38,460 nt of DNA from Candidatus Yanofskybacteria bacterium RIFCSPHIGHO2_01_FULL_44_24 (GCA_001794215.1 MGJK01000007.1:1-38460), one strand, 5' to 3'; counted from the first letter of the stretch, positions 23,011 through 30,907 are shown. A program made the numbers and translations. The notes: generated by a model not told the origin, from the letters alone.

Positions 23011-23970
23011 ATGACGTTGAAGTCTTTTCTGCAAACGAAAGAGTGGCTGGATTTCCAAACTCGCATCGGACGAAAAACCTGGCGGTTTGATAACGGGAAA
23101 ATTCAGGCCAACATTATTCGGCACGATCTGCCTTTCGGAAAGAATTATCTCTACATACCTCATGGGCCGGTTCTTTCTTTTGATGACATAAGGGGCGGTC
23201 TTCAGGGCCAGCTGGTTAGCTTCTTGGCTTATATTAAAGATCTTGGACGGATTAATAAGTCTATTCTGGTCAAGGTAGAGCCTTTTTCCGACATTGTAAT
23301 GGAGCTTATCTATCGTCGCGGTTTCAGGCGGTCAGTCAAAAGAATTCAACCCAACAGGACTGTGGTTCTTGACTTAGCCCTATCAGAAGAAGAACTTCTT
23401 TCGCAGATGCATCAGAAAACAAGATATAATATCGGCTTAGCTTCGAAAAAGGGGATTATTTTTAAAGACGAGAGGAATTTGGACGTGTTCTGGGATCTTT
23501 TGAAGCAAACTGCAAAAAAAGATAACTTTAACACCCATAGCAAAGATTACTATAAAAAATTTCTGGAGTTTTTTTCCGTTGAAGAGGGAAGAAGTAAGGA
23601 CGTAAATGCCAAGATGTTTTTAATGTATTTTGAAACCAAACCCATCGCCGGTGCAATTGTTATGACCTACGGAGGTACGGCCTATTATCTTCACGGGGCC
23701 ATGGATCGAAATTACGCCAGTTTGATGGCGCCGTATTTAATGCATTGGGAAATTATGAAATGGGCCAAGAGCCAGAAATTTTTAAACTATGATCTTTGGG
23801 GCGTCGACGCTAAAAAATGGCCGGGAGTAACCCGTTTTAAACTTGGCTGGCTTGGTTCACTGAAGCACGGACAGAGCGGAGGAAAGATAGTGGAATATCC
23901 CGGTTCATTTGACCTGCCCGTCTCAAGGTTCTGGTACTTTATGTATAATCTGACTCGTAAAATACTCTGA
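23011..23970 (+). CDS. FemAB-family peptidyltransferase (MurM-like)
   Basis: 319 aa, two GNAT-like domains: the N-terminal part with TKEWLDFQTRIG, YLYIPHGPVL and VKVEPF, and the C-terminal part with RTVVLDLALSEEELLSQMHQKTRYNIGLASKKGI, KPIAGAIVMTYGGTAYYLHGAMD, and WGVDAKKWPGVTRFKLGWLG, which is the FemX/FemA signature. These enzymes transfer amino acids from aminoacyl-tRNA to the peptidoglycan stem of lipid II at the inner membrane face, building interpeptide bridges. Its presence suggests bridged cross-links in this cell wall. ATG at 23011 without SD. Confidence 0.9.
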   Translation: MTLKSFLQTKEWLDFQTRIGRKTWRFDNGKIQANIIRHDLPFGKNYLYIPHGPVLSFDDIRGGLQGQLVSFLAYIKDLGRINKSILVKVEPFSDIVMELIYRRGFRRSVKRIQPNRTVVLDLALSEEELLSQMHQKTRYNIGLASKKGIIFKDERNLDVFWDLLKQTAKKDNFNTHSKDYYKKFLEFFSVEEGRSKDVNAKMFLMYFETKPIAGAIVMTYGGTAYYLHGAMDRNYASLMAPYLMHWEIMKWAKSQKFLNYDLWGVDAKKWPGVTRFKLGWLGSLKHGQSGGKIVEYPGSFDLPVSRFWYFMYNLTRKIL

Positions 23971-23982
23971 TTGGGCGGGTGC

Positions 23983-24011
23983 TTGACGATTCGATTTTAA
24001 TATTTTACTCT
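23983..24011 (+). promoter_or_regulatory. Promoter for the 103-aa membrane protein
   Basis: TTGACG (23983-23988), 17-bp spacer, TACTCT (24006-24011). Confidence 0.6.
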
Positions 24012-24046
24012 ACCTCTGCTGTTCGAATTGAAGAAGAGAGGATGCC

Positions 24047-24358
24047 ATGCGCGGACTGAGTGCTGTTACGGAGGCTCTTTTGGGGATGAGCCTCATGCTA
24101 CTGGGCGTTGTCGGGGGTTTACTTTTGAATGACTGGGGATTTTTTCAGGCCTGTGTCGGCGCAAGTTATTTTCTGGGGTTTTTTAGGCAAGATAAACCCC
24201 CGAGATACCGGGAGATGCATCTTCTGGGAGCGATTTCTTTCGGAGGCCTCGCCCTTCACAACTGGGGCCTGGTCGGCGGCGGAATCGGCTTGCTCTGTTT
24301 GGCCGTCTCGTTGTATGTCGTGTGTTGGTTCTTTAAAGAGTTAGTGCCTAATTCATGA
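24047..24358 (+). CDS. Small polytopic membrane protein, 103 aa
   Basis: Gly-rich, with about four membrane segments (~7-27, 30-45, 58-75, 78-97) separated by short loops; FRQDKPPRYREMHLLGA is the longest polar stretch. The repeated patterns LLNDWGFF and LHNWGLVGGG suggest an internal duplication of a two-helix unit. SD-like GAGAGG precedes the ATG. I do not recognise the family. Single-gene unit with promoter and strong terminator. Confidence 0.65.
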   Translation: MRGLSAVTEALLGMSLMLLGVVGGLLLNDWGFFQACVGASYFLGFFRQDKPPRYREMHLLGAISFGGLALHNWGLVGGGIGLLCLAVSLYVVCWFFKELVPNS

Positions 24359-24380
24359 AGCCTATGGGGCTTCTTTTTTT
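24357..24380 (+). terminator. Terminator
   Basis: GAAGCC (24357-24362), short loop, GGCTTC (24368-24373), then a long T run to 24380. Confidence 0.85.
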
Positions 24381-24405
24381 GTCCGAGTTATGAGAAGATT
24401 AATTT

Positions 24406-25725
24406 ATGTTCAGAGAGGGTTTTATAGATAAAATACTGCGCCTGATCAAAAAACTGATTCCCAAATCGGTTTTTAATTTTCTTGCGCCGGCTTACCATGC
24501 CGGATTGGCTTACTTGGGGGCTTTGGTTTACGGATTTCCGTCGCGTTCGATGAAGGTGATAGGAGTCACCGGAACAAAAGGTAAGTCAACGGTAGTTTTC
24601 TTGACCTCTAAGTTATTGGAAGGCGCGGGTTATAAGGTCGCGGCCGTAGGGTCTTTGGGTTTTAAGATCAAAGATAAGGAGTGGCCTAACAATCTTAAAA
24701 TGACCATGCCCGGCCGGTTTAAACTTCAGAAGTTTTTGTATGAAGCCAAAAAGGTCGGCTGTGAGTTCGTCGTATTGGAAGTAACCTCGGAAGGCATAAA
24801 GCAAAAAAGACATCTTGGCATAGATTTTGACTGCGCCGTATTTACCAATCTCCACAAAGAACACATCGAGAGCCACGGATCATTTGAAAATTATAAAACA
24901 GCCAAAACCGAGTTATTCAAGCGGACTTCGAATATCCATGTTTTGAATGCCGACGATCCTTATGTGGAATCATTTTCAGTTTTTCTATCGAACCATAAAA
25001 TATTTTTCGGGCTCAAGAGAGGGGATATAGTGCCGGAAAATATAAAACTCTCAAATGCCGGGTCTTCATTCGATGTTTACGGAACGAGCTTCAATACTTC
25101 TCTGTCGGGAGAGTTTAATGTTTATAACTTCTTGGCGGTTTTGGCGGTCGGAGCGATGTACAAGATAGATTTGCCGACGGCTAAGCCAATCCTGGAGTCT
25201 ATCAAAGGTATTCCCGGAAGAATGGAGTTTATTCAGCGAGAGCCGTTCTCGGTTGTGGTGGATTATGCACATACGCCAGACTCCTTACGTAGTGTTTATG
25301 CAACACTACGTAAGGGTCTGGAATTTCCAATTTCCAATTTCCAATTTCCAATGAAAAGAAGGTTAATCTGTGTGCTGGGGGCGGCCGGAGGGGGGAGAGA
25401 CAAGTGGAAGAGGCCGGAATTCGGGAAAATCGCGGCCGAGTATTGCGATGAGATAATTTTGACGGACGAAGACCCGTACGACGAAAATCCAGAAGAAATT
25501 TTGAATCAGATTTTGTCTGGATTTTCATCGCAATTTCCAATTTCCAATTTTCAATTTTCAAAAATACTTGATCGCAAAGAAGCAATTAAGAAGGCGTTGA
25601 CATTGGCTCAAGATCATGATATTGTTGTAATTACGGGAAAGGGGTCGGAAATGTCTATGGCCGTGGCCGGAGGGAAAAAAGTCCCCTGGTCAGACCGCGA
25701 CATTGTCCGCGAACTTTTACAATAA
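24406..25725 (+). CDS. murE: MurE-type UDP-MurNAc-dipeptide ligase
   Basis: 439 aa. P-loop VIGVTGTKGKSTVVF (~51-65), FTNLHKEHIESHGSFENY, VVVDYAHTPDSLRSV, LICVLGAAGGGRDKWKRPEFGKIA and ITGKGSEMSMAVAGGKKVPW all fit MurE. The first ~45 residues are a shortened N-terminal domain. At the position of the DNPR motif that marks meso-DAP enzymes the sequence is EDPYDENP, so the third amino acid is not predicted to be DAP by this rule. Two loops carry insertions (FPISNFQFPM and FPISNFQFSK) encoded by AATTTCC tandem units; the first follows an in-gene inverted repeat (25276-25321). ATG at 24406. Confidence 0.88.
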   Translation: MFREGFIDKILRLIKKLIPKSVFNFLAPAYHAGLAYLGALVYGFPSRSMKVIGVTGTKGKSTVVFLTSKLLEGAGYKVAAVGSLGFKIKDKEWPNNLKMTMPGRFKLQKFLYEAKKVGCEFVVLEVTSEGIKQKRHLGIDFDCAVFTNLHKEHIESHGSFENYKTAKTELFKRTSNIHVLNADDPYVESFSVFLSNHKIFFGLKRGDIVPENIKLSNAGSSFDVYGTSFNTSLSGEFNVYNFLAVLAVGAMYKIDLPTAKPILESIKGIPGRMEFIQREPFSVVVDYAHTPDSLRSVYATLRKGLEFPISNFQFPMKRRLICVLGAAGGGRDKWKRPEFGKIAAEYCDEIILTDEDPYDENPEEILNQILSGFSSQFPISNFQFSKILDRKEAIKKALTLAQDHDIVVITGKGSEMSMAVAGGKKVPWSDRDIVRELLQ

Positions 25726-25739
25726 AAACGGAGGCGGGG

Positions 25740-26132
25740 ATGGATTTTCACTGGGGTTTGTTTATTCTTCTTACCGTTTGTGCCTTTCTGTCCTTGGTAT
25801 TATCGCATGTGTTCCAAGACGAGGGTAAAGATGGTTCAGCAATTGGGTGTTTCGTGTTGGGCATAGCCACCTTTATTCTTGTCATTTGTTCCGTTGGCTC
25901 AGATGCCAAGGGCAGCCCCATTACAAACATGCCTCCGGGCGAATATGTAGTAAAAGCGGTTGTGGTTGAACAAGATAGGGTTGATTTACTGGTTGAAATG
26001 AAAGATCACGATGGTGACCACTTGGTGTTCTGCCAAGTTCCGCTATCCGGATTCGACGGAAAGGTAAATCCGGCGGGCAAAAAGCTTGTGGTGACTAAAT
26101 CCGGTGCTTACAAAAAGCTCAAGCTCGAGTAG
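25740..26132 (+). CDS. Membrane protein with soluble C-terminal domain, 130 aa
   Basis: Two membrane helices (~6-24 and ~36-55, FVLGIATFILVICSVGS) and a C-terminal strand-rich domain (~70-130: GEYVVKAVVVEQDRVDLLVEMKD, HLVFCQVPLSGF, KKLVVTKSGAYKKLKLE). A strong SD, GGAGGCGGGG, lies just before the ATG. Family not recognised. It is followed 8 bp later by another small membrane protein; together they form a two-gene unit ending at the terminator at 26342. Confidence 0.6.
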   Translation: MDFHWGLFILLTVCAFLSLVLSHVFQDEGKDGSAIGCFVLGIATFILVICSVGSDAKGSPITNMPPGEYVVKAVVVEQDRVDLLVEMKDHDGDHLVFCQVPLSGFDGKVNPAGKKLVVTKSGAYKKLKLE

Positions 26133-26140
26133 GGGCGAAG

Positions 26141-26332
26141 ATGGGGTTATTGGTTTTTGGGTTCATCTTCCTTCTTTTGTTCTTGGTGGTTGCGCTTGTC
26201 GTGATTGTTTTGGTTGAATGTTGCGACAACCCCCGTCTACAGAGATTTTTTTTCGTGATTCTTGTCCTTGCTGTCTTTGCTCTGCTGATTCTCGCCGATT
26301 CTTCAGAGAAGTTCTTGTCGACAGGCATTTAG
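26141..26332 (+). CDS. Two-helix membrane peptide, 63 aa
   Basis: MGLLVFGFIFLLLFLVVALV and RFFFVILVLAVFALLILA are two strongly hydrophobic helices joined by ECCDNPRLQ, with a short polar tail. GGGG upstream serves as SD. I do not recognise it. It is the second gene of the unit started by the 130-aa protein. The paired Cys in the loop could be lipidated or disulfide-linked, depending on topology. Confidence 0.55.
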   Translation: MGLLVFGFIFLLLFLVVALVVIVLVECCDNPRLQRFFFVILVLAVFALLILADSSEKFLSTGI

Positions 26333-26341
26333 TCTTGTTCC

Positions 26342-26363
26342 GCGGGTCATTGACCCGCTTTTT
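26342..26363 (+). terminator. Terminator containing the next gene's -35 box
   Basis: GCGGGTC-att-GACCCGC (26342-26358) then TTTTT. Confidence 0.85.
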
Positions 26364-26378
26364 GTTTTATTGTACTAT
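26350..26378 (+). promoter_or_regulatory. Promoter of the HNH gene
   Basis: TTGACC (26350-26355, inside the terminator stem), 17-bp spacer, TACTAT (26373-26378). Confidence 0.6.
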
Positions 26379-26412
26379 CCACGGCAGTGAAGTCCCTTGA
26401 AAAGGAGCTCAT

Positions 26413-27054
26413 CTGCCCATTCAGAATGAACCATATAAGGCAAGACTGAAGAGGTTGTTCAGGCCGATTCTGACCAACGTCAGTCCGCATCATATGATTC
26501 CTTCGTCTCGGGGTGGATCGAGCACTCAATTCAATTTATTTCCATGGCGTCAGAAGCCCCATCAGGCCTGGCATTTTTTATTTTTTAACATGACGATCGT
26601 CGAGGTATGGGAGAATATAGATTCGATTCATGCCAAAATATTTAATTCCAACGCCGAGGTGATTTCGCGCGACTGGCTCAGCGTCTGCAGCCTCCATACG
26701 GCTGATATCCAAAGATTCCTGAAGTTCCATAATGAACGCCGGTCGTTTATGGAGAAAAAAGAGAGCGTGGCCAAGTTGCAGAGGGAATGGATGAGATGTT
26801 TCGGAGGAGAAAGCCTTGAACGGGCGGTCAACCTGGCCAGATATATGATGCTTTTTATCATTTTCGGAGAAGCGATGGCCGATCCTGAAAAGAAAATTTT
26901 CCATAACGGCAATCTTCAGAAGCTTCTTGGCAGGATTCCTGATTCCGGTATGCGCCGCTGGGCTTTCAGAGAATGCCTCGGCAGTTGCGAATCTTTAGGA
27001 AATACCAAATCAAAGGTTTCTGCGCTTATCGATAAGACGCAGGACTCTTTTTGA
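26413..27054 (+). CDS. HNH-motif protein (nuclease-like)
   Basis: 213 aa if started at CTG 26413, which lies 5 nt after an AAGGAG SD and gives LPIQNEPYKARLKRLF before the domain. A TTG at 26455 gives 199 aa but has no SD. The N-terminal domain reads VSPHHMIPSSRGGSSTQFNL and KPHQAWHFLFFNMTIVEVWE, the HH-x-N-x-H pattern of HNH endonucleases with a beta-beta-alpha metal site. The C-terminal ~130 residues are helical with no recognised fold. DNA or RNA cleavage is likely but the target is unknown. It is a single-gene unit with promoter and a very long terminator. Confidence 0.65.
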   Translation: MPIQNEPYKARLKRLFRPILTNVSPHHMIPSSRGGSSTQFNLFPWRQKPHQAWHFLFFNMTIVEVWENIDSIHAKIFNSNAEVISRDWLSVCSLHTADIQRFLKFHNERRSFMEKKESVAKLQREWMRCFGGESLERAVNLARYMMLFIIFGEAMADPEKKIFHNGNLQKLLGRIPDSGMRRWAFRECLGSCESLGNTKSKVSALIDKTQDSF

Positions 27055-27060
27055 AATTTT

Positions 27061-27127
27061 CCAGGCAGCAGAGGCTCGGGCCGTGCTTATTCAGCACGAA
27101 GCCCGAGCCTCTGCTCCTGGTTTTTTA
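27061..27127 (+). terminator. Long terminator hairpin
   Basis: Stacked stems CCAGG/CCTGG, a 15-bp stem (27067-27081 with 27101-27115) and CGTGCT/AGCACG around a 5-nt loop, followed by TTTTTT. Confidence 0.85.
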
Positions 27128-27295
27128 GTCGTTAATATTATGTTAAGATAGTGGGAGCAATGCCAGGTAGTAGAAGTTCCGAATGCTTTTCTATTGCTTG
27201 GTAAATCTAACCTGGAATCAATATATTAAAATAGTCACCGCCTATTTCAGAGCTTAATCAAAGCCCCTAGATAGTCGGAACCTTCATTACCTGGG

Positions 27296-27766
27296 ATGGA
27301 ACCGGAAGCGCAATTGATAGTAAAAAGACGAAGAATCATTCAACCTATCAACGGACCGGGGCTCTTTTGGATGCTTATTGTTTTATCTCTTTTCTCATTG
27401 GCTTTATCGATCCGAATTTTAGAGAAAGGAAACGCCGGCATAGCCGCTACGGCCACGCCCAAAGCTGAGATTATCGAACCGATTGAAACCCGTCTTCCGC
27501 GGATATATACGGTGTCGTATAAGGGAGGAGTTTTCAGTCCGACAAACCTGAGGATTCACGCCGGCGACACGGTCAGATTTAAGAATGAAGGTTTTTTTCC
27601 GATTCGAATAGTGTCCGACAAGGACATGAACTATCTTCCCGGTTTTGACAGTATCGGCGATATACCCCAAGGAAGTTATTTTTCTTTTACTTTTGCCGCC
27701 AAGGGCATCTTTGGTTATTATAATGACAATGGCCCGAAGGAAAAAGGCACTATTATAGTAAGATGA
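27296..27766 (+). CDS. Membrane-anchored cupredoxin-fold protein lacking copper ligands
   Basis: 156 aa. Basic N-terminus, a signal-anchor helix (~22-42, GLFWMLIVLSLFSLALSIRIL) and an outer domain (~70-156) with the cupredoxin order: YTVSYKGGVFSPTNLRIHAGDTVRFKN, then FPIRIVSD, then YFSFTFAAKGIFGYYNDNGP and GTIIVR. The positions that hold copper (His after the first sheet; Cys-x-x-x-x-His-x-x-x-x-Met near the end) are Ile/Val and GIFGYYND, so it should not bind copper. The fold is well supported; its job may be structural or protein binding. ATGA overlap with the next gene. No SD. Confidence 0.75.
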   Translation: MEPEAQLIVKRRRIIQPINGPGLFWMLIVLSLFSLALSIRILEKGNAGIAATATPKAEIIEPIETRLPRIYTVSYKGGVFSPTNLRIHAGDTVRFKNEGFFPIRIVSDKDMNYLPGFDSIGDIPQGSYFSFTFAAKGIFGYYNDNGPKEKGTIIVR

Positions 27767-28047
27767 AGAACTACGCAACATTCAGGATTGAGTCTTGGTC
27801 CGGAGCGGTTTATATTTGCATCTTGACCGCTTTTTTCGTTAGTATTTTATTCATTACTATGCAAAACTTTAACTCCGATATGGATGTCTTGGCTTCCAGC
27901 AGTTCGGATATAAAATTAATTTCGGCGTCAGAGCGCCTTGAGATAAAATCTTGGGCCGAGAGAAACAAGATCGACATATCTTTACTGAAAGGAGGATACC
28001 GTCAGCTGATCGTCAGGTATCCCGATAAGCCTTGGCTGGATCCATAA
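27763..28047 (+). CDS. Bitopic membrane protein, 94 aa
   Basis: A short N-terminus, one membrane helix (~14-34, AVYICILTAFFVSILFITM), then an outer segment with SSSSDIKLISASERLEIKSWAERNKIDISLL. Coupled to the cupredoxin gene by a 4-nt overlap and 6 nt before the presenilin gene, so the three form an operon. Family unknown; a partner or substrate of the presenilin-type protease is a guess. Confidence 0.6.
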   Translation: MKNYATFRIESWSGAVYICILTAFFVSILFITMQNFNSDMDVLASSSSDIKLISASERLEIKSWAERNKIDISLLKGGYRQLIVRYPDKPWLDP

Positions 28048-28053
28048 TATTCT

Positions 28054-28878
28054 ATGCTCAAGCTCGACATTTTTTTCAAAGAATTAATTCTTTTTGCCGG
28101 CGCTTTAAGCCTCGGCATTTTCACGGCCTATAGCTACTCATTTTTAGTGGACGTGGGCGATATCCAGCCCGTATCTTTTTCATGGAGGAATATGCTCATT
28201 TATTTGGGGGTTTTTTTGGCGGTTTCCTTCATCTTGTTCCGGTTTAAGAGCATTGCCCGATGGATGTTCAGATTTTTCCTTGTCTTGGTTGTTTTTTCCG
28301 GTTCTCAGGTAGTTTTCGGGATTTTTATGTCTGCCGGGTGGGCTTTGATTTCCAGTCTTGCGATGACCGCCGTATTCATGTTTTTTAGAAATGTTCTGGT
28401 TCATAATTTGGGAATAATTTTGGGTGTCGCCGGAATCTCAAGTATTTTAGGAATAAGCATTTCGCCCCAGGCCGGGGTGACCATTCTGGTCGTTCTTTCT
28501 TTCTATGACATTATTGCAGTTTATGCCACGCGCCACATGGTTCACATGGCCCGGGGGATGGTTGAGAGCGGTGCGATTTTCGGATTTGTCATTCCCTTTG
28601 ATTTCAAAGATTTCCTGGCTCACCAATCGACTGCCCGAGAAAAGATCGGCGAGAGGTTTATGATTTTAGGATCGGGAGATATCGGCCTCCCGATAATCAT
28701 GGTCAGCTCTTTGGCTCCGATTTCTATCAGGGCCTCGATTATTACCGGAGCATTCGCTTTGACGGGAGTTTTTTTAACTCATCTTATTTTTATTAATCAG
28801 TCCCAGAAAAGAGCGATGGCCGCATTGCCGCCGATTGCTACGATGACCATCATCGGTTACCTTGTTTCTTTAATCTGA
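28054..28878 (+). CDS. Presenilin/signal peptide peptidase-like aspartyl membrane protease (A22)
   Basis: 274 aa with about nine membrane helices. The two catalytic Asp are in SFYDIIAVY (near residue 152) and LGSGDIGLPI (near 209), the YD and GxGD motifs of family A22; ALPPIA near 260 stands for the PAL motif. This is the archaeal-type presenilin homologue group (DUF1119), which cleaves membrane helices of signal peptides or anchors within the bilayer. Such genes are known mainly from archaea and eukaryotes and scattered CPR bacteria. It is the last gene of the cupredoxin operon. The stop codon lies in a perfect 24-bp inverted repeat. Confidence 0.85.
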   Translation: MLKLDIFFKELILFAGALSLGIFTAYSYSFLVDVGDIQPVSFSWRNMLIYLGVFLAVSFILFRFKSIARWMFRFFLVLVVFSGSQVVFGIFMSAGWALISSLAMTAVFMFFRNVLVHNLGIILGVAGISSILGISISPQAGVTILVVLSFYDIIAVYATRHMVHMARGMVESGAIFGFVIPFDFKDFLAHQSTAREKIGERFMILGSGDIGLPIIMVSSLAPISIRASIITGAFALTGVFLTHLIFINQSQKRAMAALPPIATMTIIGYLVSLI

Positions 28879-28901
28879 TTAAAGAAACAAGGTAACCGAT
28901 G
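28851..28901. repeat. 24-bp perfect inverted repeat across the presenilin stop codon
   Basis: Arms 28851-28874 and 28878-28901 are exact reverse complements with a 3-nt loop. No T run follows, so it is not a standard terminator. The left arm is coding sequence. Confidence 0.75.
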
Positions 28902-28968
28902 GAGTTAAAAGTTTTAAAGTTCTTAAGGTTTATAAAGTTTCACTTTATGAACTTTATTGACTTTATGG

Positions 28969-29093
28969 ATCCCGTTAGAGACATTCTATGTAAGCATATT
29001 CCATAAGCGGCGGCCAGAAAATCTAAACGGGATTAATAGATAAAATTAATTTGGCACGGATGCGGCTGGGTCGCATCCTGTCTCTAACGGGAT
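28969..29093 (+). promoter_or_regulatory. Structured leader element, copy B
   Basis: ATCCCGTTAGAGACA at 28969-28983; exact reverse complement at 29079-29093, whose last AT belongs to the ATG at 29092. Stem GGATGCG/CGCATCC (29058-29064 with 29072-29078) abuts the 3' arm without a gap. The alternative segment CTAAACGGG is at 29023-29031. ATTAAT/ATTAAT adds a weak hairpin in the centre. Nearly identical to copy C over the 3' two-thirds. I see no clear promoter just upstream. Confidence 0.75.
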
Positions 29094-30459
29094 GAAGCTA
29101 TCTTTCTACGGAGGAGCAAAAATCGTTACCGGAGCCAACTACCTTTTGGATACGGGTAAATCAAAAATGCTGATCGATTGCGGACTTTTTCAGGGATCGA
29201 AATTCGCCGAGACTTTAAATTACGATCCGTTTCCGTATAAAGCCGAGGAAATTGATTTTGTGTTTTTAACTCATGGCCACGCTGATCATGTGGGACGCCT
29301 GCCGAGATTATATAAAAGCGGTTTCCGCGGGAAGATATTTGCCACCAAGCCGACAGTGGATATAGTCACTAAAACTCTTCCCGATTCCCTCAGCCTAATA
29401 AAGGACGAAGCCAAGAAAGACGGCCATGAGCCTCTTTTTGGAGCTGACGACATGCACAATGCAATTTCTCTCATAACCGGCGTGGATTACGGCTGGTCCG
29501 TCAGCGTCGATGGAGTCAAGGTGACTTTTCACGATGCCGGACACATTCTCGGGTCGGCCGTTTTAGAGATTGAGTTTGAAAATAAAAACGGCGAGCGTTC
29601 AAAGATTTATTTTTCCGGCGATATCGGCAATCCGCCCAGTCCTCTTTTGAAATTAACTTATTTTCCGAAAGATGCCGATTACCTCGTTATTGAGTCTGCT
29701 TACGGTTCGCGCATCCATGAAGATAAAAGCATCCGCAAGGGCTTACTGGAAAAAATTATTGAAGATACCATTGCCAGTAAAGGAACGTTAGTGATTCCCA
29801 TTTTTGCGATAGAAAGAGCCCAGGAGCTTTTGTATGAACTGAATGAGCTGATTGAGCAGGGCCACATTCCGAGAGTTCCCGTTTTCCTTGATTCGCCTTT
29901 AGCCATCGATTTAACTCAGATATATAAAAGGTATGTCGATTATTTCAATCAGGAAACCGCTCATCTTATCGAGTCCGGAGACGATATATTCAATTTCCCC
30001 GGCTTAACGTTCACGCGGAGCGTCGAAGAATCCAAAAAGATAAAAGAGGCCAGAGGTCCAAAGATTATAATGGCCGGGTCAGGCATGTCTAACGGCGGCC
30101 GGATACTGTACCATGAGCAGGAATATCTGCCTGATCCCAATTCGACTGTTTTGTTCGTTAATTATCAGGTTGACGGTTCGCTGGGAAAGAAGCTGATGGA
30201 CGGCTCAAAGGATGTGACGATTCTCGGTAAATCCGTGCCGGTAAGATGCAAGATAAAAGCCATCGGAGGATATTCCGGCCACGCCGATCAGGACACCCTG
30301 CTTAAGTGGGTGAGGGTTGCCGCTGAAGGCGGACGGTTGAAAAAGGTTTTCGTAGTCCAGGGAGAGGAAAATTCGAGCACCATACTGACCCAAAAAATCA
30401 TCGATCGGCAGGCCATAGAAGCGGTTGTACCCAGCCAAGGGGATAGTTTTGAACTGTAG
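29092..30459 (+). CDS. Metallo-beta-lactamase/beta-CASP RNA nuclease (CPSF-like)
   Basis: 455 aa. Metallo-beta-lactamase core: FLTHGHADHVGRLP (HxHxDH, ~63-68), FHDAGHILGSA and FSGDIGN. The beta-CASP insert follows, with VIPIFAIERAQELLYEL, FLDSPLA, IIMAGSGMSNGGRILYHEQEYL and the terminal IGGYSGHADQ with the last zinc His. This is the CPSF73/YSH1-like bacterial family: zinc-dependent endo- and 5' exonucleases acting on RNA in the cytoplasm. Full length. The ATG is fused to leader copy B with no SD, so its translation should depend on that structure. The gene is monocistronic. Confidence 0.92.
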   Translation: MKLSFYGGAKIVTGANYLLDTGKSKMLIDCGLFQGSKFAETLNYDPFPYKAEEIDFVFLTHGHADHVGRLPRLYKSGFRGKIFATKPTVDIVTKTLPDSLSLIKDEAKKDGHEPLFGADDMHNAISLITGVDYGWSVSVDGVKVTFHDAGHILGSAVLEIEFENKNGERSKIYFSGDIGNPPSPLLKLTYFPKDADYLVIESAYGSRIHEDKSIRKGLLEKIIEDTIASKGTLVIPIFAIERAQELLYELNELIEQGHIPRVPVFLDSPLAIDLTQIYKRYVDYFNQETAHLIESGDDIFNFPGLTFTRSVEESKKIKEARGPKIIMAGSGMSNGGRILYHEQEYLPDPNSTVLFVNYQVDGSLGKKLMDGSKDVTILGKSVPVRCKIKAIGGYSGHADQDTLLKWVRVAAEGGRLKKVFVVQGEENSSTILTQKIIDRQAIEAVVPSQGDSFEL

Positions 30460-30469
30460 AGAGACTACT

Positions 30470-30667
30470 TTTACTTGGCCCAGTCGGCCTCCGTAAATCC
30501 CTTTATGGATTATAGCCTCGCTTGAGCGGTTTCGGGGTCTCAAATGCTTCAGAATGACAAGGGGCTTCGCCTTGGTTTTTTGTAATCCCTTTATGGGCTA
30601 AAGCTTCGCTTAGTACTTTGCGCCATGTTTGGAGAGCCATGTTTGGAGGTGAGACCTCCAAACATGG
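30470..30667. repeat. Dispersed repeat copy R3 with a 14-bp inverted repeat
   Basis: CCAGTCGGCCTCCGTAAATC and GCCTCGCTTGAG (30480-30525) match R2; a second unit AATCCCTTTATGGGCTAAAG lies near 30586. TTCGGGGTCTCAAATGCTTC (about 30532) also occurs, inverted and slightly changed, near 22830. At the right end CCATGTTTGGAGGT-gag-ACCTCCAAACATGG (30637-30667) is a perfect hairpin, preceded by a direct copy of its left arm. No gene seen from 30460 to 30690. Confidence 0.65.
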
Positions 30668-30690
30668 GTGAACCTGACTACCCGCGACTA

Positions 30691-30719
30691 TTGACAAATT
30701 AATATTATTTAGTTATGAT
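30691..30719 (+). promoter_or_regulatory. Promoter for the 44-aa membrane peptide
   Basis: Consensus TTGACA (30691-30696), 17-bp spacer, TATGAT (30714-30719). Confidence 0.8.
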
Positions 30720-30756
30720 CATCATACATTTTGATTAAGACAAAGAGAGAAGGAAG

Positions 30757-30891
30757 ATGGGCTTTCTGGTGGCTATGGCGGTGCTTGCTTTTTGGGGTTC
30801 GTATAGCGAGTTCAGTCAGGGTAGCAAATTTTTTGGATGGTTTTGGTTAGGTTGCGGGTTGATCAGTCTGGCCTCGGCTTTCGTAACGTAA
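30757..30891 (+). CDS. 44-aa two-helix membrane peptide
   Basis: MGFLVAMAVLAFWGSYSEF and FFGWFWLGCGLISLASAFVT form two short hydrophobic segments around a polar SQGSK turn. GAGAGAAGGAAG before the ATG is the SD. With a consensus promoter and a perfect terminator it is a complete transcription unit despite its size. Family not recognised; in layout it resembles the other small membrane genes of this window. Confidence 0.65.
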   Translation: MGFLVAMAVLAFWGSYSEFSQGSKFFGWFWLGCGLISLASAFVT

Positions 30892-30907
30892 GCGCCTGTT
30901 AGTTATT

